From the NCBI GenBank assembly GCA_030770545.1, contig CM061107.1, positions 4,242,001-4,306,000 on the forward strand: DNA of 64,000 nucleotides, given 5' to 3'. The notes under the pieces are model-generated. The model made no database searches and was not told the DNA's origin. It saw only the letters and a program-made list of their open reading frames with translations. Source of the DNA: Macropodus opercularis. Lineage: Eukaryota; Chordata; Actinopteri; Anabantiformes; Osphronemidae. Shown here one piece after another: positions 50,401 through 62,500 of the stretch; positions within the stretch are counted from its first letter, which is position 1; each line of letters begins with the position of its first letter. A program made the translations under genes and the position numbers.

Positions 50401-50830
50401 ACTAAATGCTTCTAAGCGACCAGTGAGCGTACTGGGAAACATGCACACGCAGGAACCGCCAGACAGGAGGAGCAGACGCCTGAAGCGCACTTACCCAAGA
50501 GAAGACGCAGTGTGCTCGGCTAACACAGCTGCCAGCAGTTAGTTAGCTGCCAGAGTTCAGTTAGCTAGCAGCTAACAGCTAGTAGCGCCGTAGTTGGACG
50601 AGCTAACCAGCGGTAGCACTCTTATCTCCGCCTCAGGCAAATCTTCCAGTGGCTTATAATATATACATATATATACATATTTATATATATATGGATTAGT
50701 GCCTTGTCTTGCTTATAAAATCACACGTAAGGACCTGAGGTAGTTGAGGCCCTTAAGCTAGCATTAGCATTACCTTTGGCGCGCCTCGTTGTCACGTGAC
50801 TGCGGTTGTTCTGCTGAACTTGGGGTCAAA
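50400..50830. promoter_or_regulatory. promoter-like block between chst15 and cpxm2, possibly bidirectional
   Basis: CpG-richer than its surroundings, with repeated ttagctagcagctaacagc-type text common near fish transcription starts, GGCGCGCC at 50779-50786, and the palindromic E-box GTCACGTGAC at 50791-50800, a USF/TFE-type promoter motif. Consensus 5' splice sites point outward on both strands: GTAAGT on the minus strand (50494-50489) and GTAAGG on the plus strand (50727-50732). A TATAAAA lies at 50714-50720. An AT microsatellite (50655-50692) sits inside. No protein-coding first exon is visible, so the transcript, if real, may be non-coding. Confidence 0.4.
50655..50692 (+). repeat. AT-rich simple repeat
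   Basis: Alternating TA with interspersed C (tatatacatatatatacata...). Low-complexity sequence. Confidence 0.85.
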
Positions 50831-52199
50831 GACATTTTCTGTTTGAAAACATTCACGTTATTGCTGCTGTTTATAGTTAAGTTATGTTTAAAAAAAACAA
50901 TTACTAATTATTTAGTTAAATGTATTAAATTAAACACTGAACGGAATTTTTTTATTAACTTTTGCCATTTTTTAATCCCGGATAAAATCTAGTCCCCATT
51001 ATAATTAACCTACTGATTTAAACTTTTGATTTATGGCTATTTAGAAGACAAGTCTGTCTTTAAACATTATCTCTGTACTTAACACATGTTACTTTTTAAT
51101 GTTCTGACCACACATCCCAGAATCCAGTATCCAACAATCCCTGAATTGTTGCTGTCTCTTCAGTTTGATCGCTCTCCTGTCAGTTTCGATAAACTTTGAA
51201 TCATCATGAGAAAAGCCTCCTTTCATTTCCCACCTCTTCCAGAACTGAACTCTTTCTCCTTGCACTTCACCCTCAGTCATATTCAAGTTTCAAAAATGTC
51301 CACTGGTCTCTTAAGTTTCACAGTCGGAGCAGAAATCCCATCAAGACAACCAATAACAAAGTGGCGTTCACTGCATTTCATGCTTGTAACTCTCTCACGA
51401 TCTTTTCAAATGACTCCAGATTTAGAAATATCAATTCAAATCAGATCTTCTTGCTAATGATTAATAGAGAGTGTGTTGAGCTGGCAAAAGAGAAATATCT
51501 GATCAATAAGTTCACCAAACATTTATAATCCATTGTGCTGGTTAAATTCTCTGATAGGCTGCCAGTTATATTTGAAGAAGCTCTGTTGCCCACTGAAGTA
51601 AACTAGAAACACAGGAAACACATATATCTGTATAAAAAATCTGCTGTCTTGATTGTGTTGGATGTGTTTGAGAACATTAATAATGCTGTGACATTCAAAT
51701 AGCACTTTAAAAGTAAGAACAGCCCTGTAAATCCTGTTCAGCTCCCTTCTAACATTTGTGGCACATTAAGGCTTGAGCTTAAAACATCTGTTTGTGATAT
51801 GCAGTGCTATGCAGCTTTATCTCTTTTGGACACATCTTGTGGAGACAGAAATTCTCCCTGGCAAAGTTACTCATTACTTATTATTCCTTTGCACAGCCTT
51901 AGTTAGTCTAATGCACCATTGTGATGGAATTGTCAGACAGCTTGCAGGTATTTTGTTTATTTGGGCAGTGAACATTTTCCATGCTCTTGTAAAGGCGGCT
52001 GCCCAGGCTAATTTATAAACTATGCCTCCAAAGTTAAAGGAAGCCAAATTCAAAATAAATTTCTTACTCCTCAAGAACGCCGTTGCAGGTTTTCAGCGTA
52101 ATTATTCACTTTAATAGTTCTGTTTAGCATTAGACCAAATCCTGAACATGATGGATGTGCTGACCAGATGTTTCTTTTTTTGTTGTTCTGTCCTTCCAG

Positions 52200-52460
52200 A
52201 CCTCGCGTGTTCTTGCAGTTGTGTCATTGTTCAACAAGGTTCAGGGGATTGAGGGTCATTGCTCTGCGTTAGCATCACAGCAGACTCACAGCGTAGCGAG
52301 GACAGTGCAGAATTGTAATGTGGTTACATCTGTGCCGGGGCGTCCGTTCCCTCAAAGCAGCCAAACTGCCAGATGTCCATCAAGACTGCCCATATTTGGT
52401 ACTGCTTCCTGCATGTGGTGTAGTTCTGCCATCAAATAAAAAAATCTTGATAATCGTTTG
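52200..52460 (+). other. candidate 3'-terminal exon of an unannotated transcript
   Basis: A very strong 3' splice site (tttctttttttgttgttctgtccttccag, ending at 52199) is followed by about 240 bases of less AT-rich sequence, then AATAAA at 52435-52440 and another at 52502-52507. A reading frame open from the acceptor (TSRVLAVVSLFNKVQ...) closes inside the first AATAAA, and its 72-codon ATG part matches no family I know. It would fit as the last exon of a + strand RNA starting at the promoter-like block 1.5 kb upstream. This is inference. Confidence 0.25.
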
Positions 52461-52509
52461 ATTTTGTTGTCGAGGTTTACACAGAACAAAGTACCTATGA
52501 CAATAAAGA

Positions 52510-55500
52510 ATAGTTATGTATGTACACATATCCATAGACCATATGTAAAGTCATGCAACCATCCGCACTCACATGCCTTTCAAATTAAAAATGAATGACT
52601 CCGATGTGAACAAAGGATTTGAAACGCAGGTGTTGAGCAAGGGAGCATTTTCAGGGAGGACTCAGACGTCCTGAGATGCACCTGGATCCAGGCCACTGCG
52701 CAGTAAAGCTGTCACTGTTACAAAGCAGGTTCTAAGTGTGTGGTAAACAGATAAACAGCCTTTCCATCAAAGGCCTCCAAAGGGGAGATATTCTCAGCAA
52801 CCTCTCTAAACCACAAGCAATAATACATTTCTGAAATTTACAGGGCCATGACAAATGGTTTCTGCAGTTCAGTTCAGTTCAGAATCACAAAAGTAGGTTA
52901 TAGCCCGCGCCTGGTGACACTTCTGTCACCCGACATGAACGTAGAGATTACTGTGCACTTTGAAAAGCTATTATTAACATACCGGAGTTACCTTCAGGAA
53001 GGGTCACAAATCATTACGCTTCTTGCGTTTCTGTCACAAGTCACAACTGATAAGCTGTGTTATGGTCTTCAACGATAAAAGGGTAAACTTGGCGGCAACA
53101 AGCAGGAACTTCTAATAATGCCACCATCACATAAGCTGACGCAGGCTGCGAGACTCTCCGCATGTGTGCCAGTCCGGCTCACTGACCACCACCACAGTTT
53201 CCATGGACACCGAAGACAAATTGCTAAGATCACCACCCTTTTACCTTTTTGTTTCATCCCACAGTTATCAGATATTGTCCACGGATACTTTATCCACCTG
53301 AGCCAAGTCCTCCGTGTCTCTGTATTGCACCATCTTGATATTCAGAGAATGACAACCCCACCGTCATCCTCGTGTGTCAGCACATTTGCCTTTCAGAGTG
53401 AGGTGAACAGATTTAGCTGAAGATTTAGTTTCCTCACCTGTCGGAATATCATTAATACCTCGAGTAGAGATGCACCCATAATGAAATGCACACGCTCTAA
53501 AGTGTGTCATATTTCATTTTGGTTGCCATCCTTTTAAACCAGGAGCAGAATGAAGAACAATGAATGCTCACTTGGCATCAGCTGATCTTAAAGAAACTGA
53601 CCAGGAGCACATTTAATCCATTTAAATTTGATCCTAATGGACTGTTGCAAAAGTTTCCATGCGTACATTTCTATGTGTGTGTGCAGACTGTGTGAAATTA
53701 CGCTGATTATGTTTTAATGTAAATTACATTTAGCTTTAGTATTTTTCACTTTATGACCCAATTATCACAGGCAATTCGCTGCTGTCAGGGAAAATATGGT
53801 GTCAACATGTTCTGCAGTACAAAACTAAAGTATAGTGCATCCTTCTTCACACCCTCAGAGTCTCTATGTCAAGCCAGTCCTGTTTTTCATCAATTACAAG
53901 CAGCCACCGCGAGGTATTTGTACTGAGTTTCTAACCTGTCACTCTGCTTACTGACTTCCAATTAATGAGAATTCAGCCACAGATTTTCTCCCCATGAGAG
54001 ATTATAGAGAGGCAGGAGCCATCACTCTCGTACGTTGGGTGTTCTTCACTGAGAAAGACAGCCATTGTCACAACACGCCTGCCTTAAGCTGCTCTGCTCC
54101 ACAGCCCGATAAGCAGCTGTTTGATCTGCCTGCTTCAGTCCATATGTATGTTAATGCAGACGTTATGGCTGTTTCAGACAGGAAACATTTCCATGCTTTA
54201 ATAAACGTGGAGCGTTTAAGACCCTTTCCTACAGTACAAGCACTGTGGCGTAGCTCACTGTGAGACAGATAAATAAGGTGCATCGTTTAATCTTTCTGTC
54301 ACAAAATAACCTGTTTTAAGACCAGTGAAAAGCTTTTGTTTTATAAACTGAAATAAACCGTCACAATAAAATGAATTCATTGTTGGTTGATATGAAAAAT
54401 GTGCATTGATAAAAGCAAAGTGCTTGTAATGCGAGTAATGAGACTGATGCAGTTTGACGTAATGAGGTAATGGTTTCTGGTCGTCTCCTGGAGCCTCCTG
54501 GAAATTTTGCTGCACTTTAAAATGCAATTATTATCCAAGACGTGCTATGCTATGAAGCTTATTTCTTAATCCAGATAAAATTAAATCATAAAATCCAGTG
54601 GTGCTAGTCTGAAAAGCCAGTAACGCACACTTGGACGGCTTTTTGAGGATCCGTGATCCTGATGAGTGTATTTAAATCATTCACTGTACCACACTGAAGT
54701 GGATTTTTACAGTGTGGGCGCAGCTCAGTTGATTCCAGGTGTAAAGGGAGGGAAATATTTGATGTGGTAAAATCTCTGAATCTTCTCAGTTGCCTTTCTC
54801 TCATCACTCCCTCAGTTCAGGATGGGTGTAGTCTAGATTCGCAGTGGGCGAGCTGTGAATGCCTGCCCACCGCAGTGCCAGTCGAGCATGGAGTCTTCCA
54901 GCCTGGAGCTGTCCACCCACTCTGGATCCTGCTCTTCTGTGATTAGCCTGTGGCTTCATCTTCCTTTAGCCCCGATTCAGCAGCCTCCGTCTCAGGTGTG
55001 AAGCCTTTCGAGTCGTTCCTGCATTCCTACATCATTTACAGTATGTGTAATGAAGCAGCACATTTAAATTGGACAGCATCCAGGCACTGGGCTTGTTTGG
55101 GAATTATCATCTTTGCCTTAGTTTGTCTTGCCTCAGGTTGATGAAATGTCAAAATACTTTATTAATTTTGCATGTGCTCTGTGGAATCCCCGCTCCTTAA
55201 ATCTTTTAAGCACAATAACAAACATTTCTTTGCTGAGCGGTGAGTCCTAATGCTCCCCACATCGTCGATGACATATTGGGATCCTTGTCTTTTACAGTTT
55301 AACTCCCGGCTTTGGGCTTTATTATTGTTCTGCTCGTGAAAAGCTGCTGTTGTAACGTGTGTGTGTGTGTGTGTGTGTGTGTGCTTCATGTGGAACAGAC
55401 AGTGCAGATGTGATGAGCTGTGACACACGTGGGCAGCCCAGTGTTGGAACATGCCTAAATGCTCCACAGAGACTTTGTTTGGGTCCATTTCAGCGCTTGT

Positions 55501-56049
55501 TAATACGCTAATCGCTGTAAAAGTCCAAACAGGTTTCGACTGAAACAAGAGAAAGAGGCGGCCTGAGCATGGAGTTAATTATCTTTCCCTGTAAAGAAAT
55601 ATCAAGTAGCGTCACAGTAAAGTCAACGCAATACGCTTTTCATCCAGTGTGATCTCAAGCTGAATATGGCAGATGACTGTTGACCCCTACATGGATCAGG
55701 AAGATCGGCTCTGCTTCTGCTTCGGACGCACAGGACTGGGAGCAGTAAAACCTCCGACCTGATTCCCGCACAGGAAGGAGGAAACTTTCCTGCCTGCCCC
55801 AGACAGAGTGGGAGGAGATGGGGATGAAAGCAGATCCCGAATGTGTCAAGTTATGCTCCCCAGAGAGATCCTTCTCCTTGTTTCACTTCTACCCACCCCA
55901 CTAAAATGATCCAGCGTGTGTCAGCACATGACGACTGATTCACATCAAAACCTGCCAGCATCTAAAACAGAGAACTGCACCGTCTCCCTGCCTCTTCCCT
56001 CTCCTTTGCCTCATCTCCTGCTCTGCGTGTTGCTCCCTCCCTCACTACA
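52510..56049. other. intergenic stretch with a (GT)n repeat
   Basis: No exon or RNA gene recognised. (GT)n of about 13 units at 55357-55383. ORFs on both strands are short and overlapping. Confidence 0.5.
55357..55383 (+). repeat. (GT)n microsatellite
   Basis: Uninterrupted dinucleotide repeat of 27 bases. Confidence 0.9.
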
Positions 56050-56245
56050 TTTTTCCCAGGCTGAGGCGTCCATGGACCCTCTGGCTCCGCCGCTTTCGTT
56101 TTGCAGAAAACTTACTGAACTCTCCGTTTTGGAGTAGAAAGGAAGAAGAAGAACAAGGGAAGCAGTTGATGGGACGCAGTCTGGCAGCAGCCACCTCCTC
56201 TGGAGACGACATCAGGTCACTCATCTGGAGATAATCCCCCAGGTC
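56050..56245 (+). promoter_or_regulatory. cpxm2: cpxm2 5' leader with two upstream ORFs
   Basis: Less AT-rich sequence directly before the start codon. Two short ORFs precede it. One is at 56072-56137 (21 codons plus stop) with a favourable start context (gtccATGG). The other is at 56169-56234 (21 codons plus stop), ending 11 bases before the main ATG. The transcription start is not visible, so inclusion of both in the mRNA is inference. Confidence 0.5.
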
Positions 56246-56525
56246 ATGACAAGGCACCTTCGCCTCCTAGCGCCCCTGGCTCTGCTGGGACTCCTCGTGG
56301 GGCTCGCAGAACTCAGCCACGGCTCAGCAGGTGAGGATGAGGATTACTTCATGCAGGATCTGCTGACGAGAGAACGGTACAACCAGGTGCAAACGCTGGA
56401 GAAGCCTGTGGCCTCGATACCTGACAGACACGTTCACCGCAGCCAGAACCTTGGCAGGAAAGTCCCCAAGGGAAAAGTAGACAGCAGCAGACAGATGGAC
56501 AAAACAACAGCTGATGCAAAATCAG
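56246..56525 (+). CDS. cpxm2: cpxm2 exon 1: signal peptide and acidic pro-region
   Basis: Residues 1-93 plus one base of codon 94. Start MTRHLRLLAPLALLGLL, a typical secretory signal with predicted cleavage around residues 26-29 (SHGSAG). The following region is charged and low in complexity. Donor gtaaag at 56526. Reading past the donor meets a stop at 56548. Confidence 0.88.
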
Positions 56526-59500
56526 GTAAAGGCACAGTCACGCCTTAGCAGGACAACTTGAAAAAGTCAGACAGATCCGGTTTCTTATCGTGTCTGTACA
56601 GCAAAATCCTAACTAAAGTGAAATTCCTACACAAATTAATCTTACACGTGCCAGAGCCGTCAGTAAGCAAAAAGTAATGTGGCTTTTTGTATGTGCTGAC
56701 ACTTTTCTAGGGAACAGATGAAGTTGCAGCATAATAAGCTACTTTTTCACTATGACTGTTTCAGCTAACACTGAGTAAAAAGACAATGTCCAGCTCAGAG
56801 GTTTCTGCACAACAGCAGGATTAGGAACATGCATGTAGGAACCAGCACACGTGATCTCCACGTTTCCCAGCACTGCAGCGCCGCTGTGGTGTGATCTGGA
56901 CAGAAACACGCAGCTCGGGCCTCTCTGAGGGGTTAGATCAGTAGGCATGTTTAAAGTGCTGCCAGGTGATTGGGGGACGGTAACAGGCGTGAGGGTTTCT
57001 GTGGGTTGGTGGCAGATAACGCAGAGCAGCTGTGTCGACGGTGACGTCGCGTTTCAGGCATCTGGCCTCACGTGTCGTAGCAGGAATACTGTACCTGCTG
57101 CAGGTGGAACTGGAGCAAAAATGAAATGGAAAAAGCTTGAACGTTATTGTGGACCTTTAACTACAAGTGACGACAGTTGTAGTTGCTGAGTGATTTTATT
57201 TGAACTTTTAATAAAATAATATTAATTACTTAATTTATGTTTGGTTTCTGTACTTCAGATTGCAATTTTGCGAAACCAACAGCACAGCGTGTGGACAAAA
57301 TCATATTGGGATTGTTTTTAATTATTCCAACATGTAAAACTGACTGAAATGATTTCTTATTAATTGTCTTCATGAGATGATACAGTAGGTTCAGGTTACC
57401 GCATCCATCATTTACATTGCACGGTGAATATTATAAGCTTAAAGCACTAAATGAAAGAGTTAAACCTTTTCATGGTCTGCGTCCTGGGCTTGTCCCCCGT
57501 CTTAAATCCCTCCATATGTGTAGGACAAAGTCCAGCTAAAGCTGTGTGAACTTTATTGTTTCTCTCTATATGCTGGCAGCAATAAATCAACTATTTTAAA
57601 CAGGATTCATCTTTTACTTTTGATTTTTATTGTTTTGGAAAATAACTTCTCCATTCCTGTATTGATGTTGTTTCCTTACTCAGTGAAAACACCCAACAAA
57701 AAGGCAGCAAAGAACAAGAAGACGTCGAACAGCATCTCAGAAGGAGAAGGCCATTACAAGCCAATGAACGAGGGTGAGCAAAGAAACACTCTCACTCATG
57801 GGAAATTCACAAGCTTGTAAAAATTCATCTTCTCTCCGACGTGCATGGATCATTTCTTTGCTTTCACTGCAGCTGGGAGGAACAGAACCAAACGTTGTGT
57901 GAGATGACAAATATTGTGGAAAGGGGAAGTATTCAGAGAGCATACTTTCCCTCGGAGGGAAGGTCTGGCAGTATAAGGTGATGCTCTCAGATGTGCACTG
58001 CGCTTGGCTTCCATGCATCACAGCATGTTTGTTAAACTGAAGCCAGGATGCCTCAGTAGCCTTTCTGAGATGTCAGATGACAGATTCAATTTGCATGACT
58101 GAAAACGTGAATTGGGGCGAAACACGTGCGTTGACCTCTGAACGTGCTGTTGATGATGAACACAGACAGTATCAGACATACTGGGAAGCTTTGTTAATTA
58201 TACTGGAAGGTTAAATGTAGTCAATGTGGCCAAGAGGGGAATTTATCTGTTCATGTTGATGCTGCTGGAACCTAATGAGACTGACAGATAGGCTGTCATT
58301 TTTAATTTGCCATAAGGAACTAGAGCAAAAAGTTGGAAAGACTTGCACGTAGGAAAATGGGAGTCATGCCGGCACGCCTGGCACAAAGCAGCCCACGCAG
58401 CTGAGATCTGGACGAATCAGGCTCCTACGACCGTGCTTTCACAGTCGAAACTGTGACTCAACACCAATCTGTTTTCTGAAATTGTTTCTGTGTCTCCTGG
58501 AAGCAGCTGATTTATTAAGAGTCACACTTTCAGGGTTTCAACATTGCAAAAAGTCGCAGACTTTCTATACGTCAAGAGCTTGATTAGGTGGCGAAACAAT
58601 AGGATTTGGATCGAGCAACATATTCATTATTCCCATCAGACTGTTCAAACGAGATGTTCCCACACACACAGACGGTTGCTCTGCAGCTGTCGGATGATGG
58701 ACTGTGACATAGTGACTGTGCAACTAGAAGAAGGCGCACAGTGTTCTTCAAGCAGATGCAAAGTGGAACCAATAAAATGCGCTGTTGCTTTTATTTGCAT
58801 GCTCCTTACATTTCTCTAGCTAATTAAAATTGAATGTCTTGCTAAATGGCTTCATTGACTTTGCACTTCCAGCGTAGTTTCTGTGGCTTAAACACACAAT
58901 TAAAATACGACGCATCATCCCTCACCAGCATGTTCGGCACCTTCTGCTGTCCTTCACAATCTTTTTGATAAGGTCATAACCCCAGCGCTGTTCCTGACTT
59001 GATCCCAGTCCACTTGGTCTCAGCTCCTAATTAATAACTAATTAAAATAACTGACTTGGGAAATGCAGGAAACATGTCGCATCATCCTGAAAGCGCTCTG
59101 TAGTACCACAGGGGGCGCTGCTCTGCAAACATTAAGCAGCCTTGCTTTGATTAAACACCCCAGTACATAAATCGTGTTTAGATTGTCACTGTGCTTAAAG
59201 TCTTTCCTCATGTGCTGCATTGTATTAACATGCAAAACCCCAAAGCTATTTTCTTGGAGTCAGTTTAAAGATTGTAGTAGAAAAACATTTTTAAAAGAAT
59301 ACAAGAGTCCTTTCTGTGCCAGCAGATGTGAAATGAGAACTTATGACATGCATGACGCGACAGGGTTTTGATCCCTGAGCAGCAACACGGCAACTGTCGT
59401 CAATAGCAACATAAATTCTAGACTCTGACTGTGGTTTTTCATAGTTCTTCTGCGTGTTACGTTAAAGCCAGATGCTGGCGTCCTGTGGATCCTCTTGCAT

Positions 59501-62500
59501 GCAGACGGTGGTGCTGATCCAGAGCTTTGCATCGTGGCAGATTCCCATCTATTCTTTCATCTGTCCTCCTAACCTTGACCCTTTGGGCTGCTTGGAGGGC
59601 TGGGTTGCCCCTAATATGTTGTGATGTAAAGAGCCTGTGGGACTCACAGTATGTGTCTGATTCTCAAACGATTTTAAACACTGGCATGTACTTTACCTTT
59701 GGCTTATTAATCAGCCGTAGCCTTCAGTGATCGAATTGAGTGTGGTCTCAAGTTTGTTTGCTTTACAGGGCATATCATAGTATTGAGTCTGACGGACGAC
59801 CCTCAGTGAGTAATCTTTGCTGCAGATGTCCGACTCCACATGCACACATCCTCTAATTCAAACTCCAGTATAGCCTGGGTGTTCGTTTGTCTCAGCGTTC
59901 TAGCTGTGACATGTGTGGCGTATGCTGCATGTACAAAAGTGCCCAGTTGGAAATTGTTGCTCTGAAATTCCCCCTCTGTGTTCCAGGGAAGTCTGCAAAC
60001 AGCTAGATGTGACTCAGAGAGCTGTTGGGCAGCGGGGATTTCATGCGTCACCCTGGATTTGCCCATTTGGCCCTTATAGTGCGATAACCGTTGTAGTGTA
60101 AACGATGAGGCAATCTCGCACAAAGAGCCCCGTTCAGCGAAAAACCACCTCAGTTACTGCCATCACTTTGATCAGATGAACTGTGAAGTACCTTGGACAG
60201 GAAATGAAAACATCTTTTAAGTGATGGGCAGCGTTTCTCTGTTTAAAGAGTCAAAAACAACACGAGTGTGTTAAACACAGCTGCAGGCTTGGTTTAAATG
60301 AAAGCGAGAATATTTCCCAGCATCATGAAGATAAATATTACCATCAACCTGATTTTAAAAATGTGCTGAAAAAGATGATACTGATTTTGTGCTGCTGGCA
60401 AAATACTTCAGCAAAGGCAGACTCTGATTACAGTATGGGGTATGTCTCAAGTTAAAGAGCATTGTTACGTTTCTGCACGACTAATCACAAAGCTGTAGAT
60501 AAGCCTGCAGCTGAACATCAAGGTCGCACACTGCAGTCTGCACCACAGCTCCCAGGCATCGCACACAGTGACAGTCGGCTCGCTGGGTAGTTAGAGCAGG
60601 ATTGCACTGATCTGAATTTACAAGTGAAGAGAAGTGGAGGCAATTCGGAGGCTCACGTGTGAAAACACAACCTATATACCGCAGCAGCGTCTGTGATGTC
60701 TTCAGGGTAATTCCACACTGGGCCTCAAATCGCAGAAGTCCCACTTATCGCTTCAGACGTGGAAATAGGAAGACAGGAGGAGTCAGGGTGGTCAAACAAA
60801 GGCATCAAAGATGAAATATGGGAGAGTGTGTTTTGAGCTTGACTCTCACTGGGGACTACAAATCAGGAGATTTCGTTCCACTTCTTTTTACTGCTGTCCT
60901 AGTTTTTTTTTTTATCGATGTACTGCAATAAATCCAGTTTTTGAAATTTGCCCTGACTGCAACACACACATTTCAGCAGATGTAGGACACGTTACTGACA
61001 CGAAGGTCATCAGTATTTGAAAGGTAATCCAGCCATTGCACTTATGATTCAAACTTTGCCTCAGATTAGTTCACTTTAGTTCCCTCACTTTAAACTATGC
61101 AATTTAATCATGCATTAAAACCAGACATTTTAAAACTATGAGAAAGAAATAAAAAGTGTCTCCCTCCAGTCCCAACACATGGTGAAATTCACTGTGGATT
61201 AGACATCAAAGACTTTTACTCTCACACGCTCACCTGCTGTGTTTTGACTACTTGAACTTGACGTATACCTTGAAGCTCATTTGAATTAAGGAGCATCAAC
61301 ACTGATAACGCTGATAACTGACGCCACCCGACCAAACTGTTTGCAGATCAGCATTCGTTTTCAGTATACAGCCTTCAACGAACTCACGTGCAGCTGCCTT
61401 CTTGTTTGCTCCACACAATGCAGCTCGGTCTCCAAAGTCTGGAGTTATAGAGTCAAGTTATTAACAAATGCGTGGTTTTCTGTCTGGCGCTACACCGTGC
61501 AGGAAGCAATGCTCCTGGAGCAACGCAACGCATGATGCATTACATTACCGTCAAAGCCTAATTTGTCATTCTCGTTACCTAGAATGCCCTCCCGTGGGAC
61601 TGGAGACACTGAAGATTGATGACTTCCAGCTTCACGCTTCAACCACAAAACGCTACGGCCTTGGCGCACACAGAGGTCGCCTTAACATTCAGGTAGGACG
61701 GGAATGTGAAGTGATGGCGCAGCTTGGGCGAGCTTGCCAGAAATGTTGAGGCCTGCATTATTCCCCGGGCAATCTCATCGTTGCTGGGACGCTTTCAAGA
61801 TTTGCTGTGATTTTTTTTTTACTTAAAAGGAGCAGGATAGCATCTTTTAATTTCAGGATCAGATTAAGGTCATGTTAAAGCTCCGTGGAAAAATGGAATA
61901 ACTGGCTTTTCCTCTGCTAAAGGAGGATGACATTTGCATTGTGTTTCAGCTCGGAGGATATTTTAAAACTCCAAAGAAGACAGAGAAAGTAATAGCACTG
62001 TCACCAAACCAGGGGCACTTCCCCAAACCCAATCAAAGGACTGACATCTGGTAAAAGAACTATTTCCTGTTAACGCAAGACGTTCTTTGAGGGTATCAGC
62101 CTGCAACAAGCCTCATCTATAGCAGGCTGCACTGCACGATTAATCAAACACACATGGTTTTAATTTACTCGAGAAGGCAAAGTGTTGTGTTTCTGGAGTT
62201 GTTGTTTTGTGTGTGCGCAGCCCTGCATGTGTACGTGAAGGGACCGGAGCTGTGTCCATTTAGACGACAGTTATCAGGGGAAACGCAGAAAGCAGATGTC
62301 ACCTGTTGAATCAGGCCTGTGGCCAGTGAAAGCGATGCTGCACCGATTCGTTTAGATTCCAGGCTGGGAATAATTTACCTTGTTTTGACACTGAGACGTG
62401 AGATGCCACATAAGCTCCAAATGTGCAGTAATTGTAGAATAATTGTTTTGAAATTGTGTCGCTATCCAGCAACATGGACAAATCGTTGTCTGTTAGCTAA

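Noticed and set aside
51196..51528. 110-codon plus-strand ORF between the genes
   Set aside because: No recognised domain, and an overlapping frame is equally open. Not supported as a gene.
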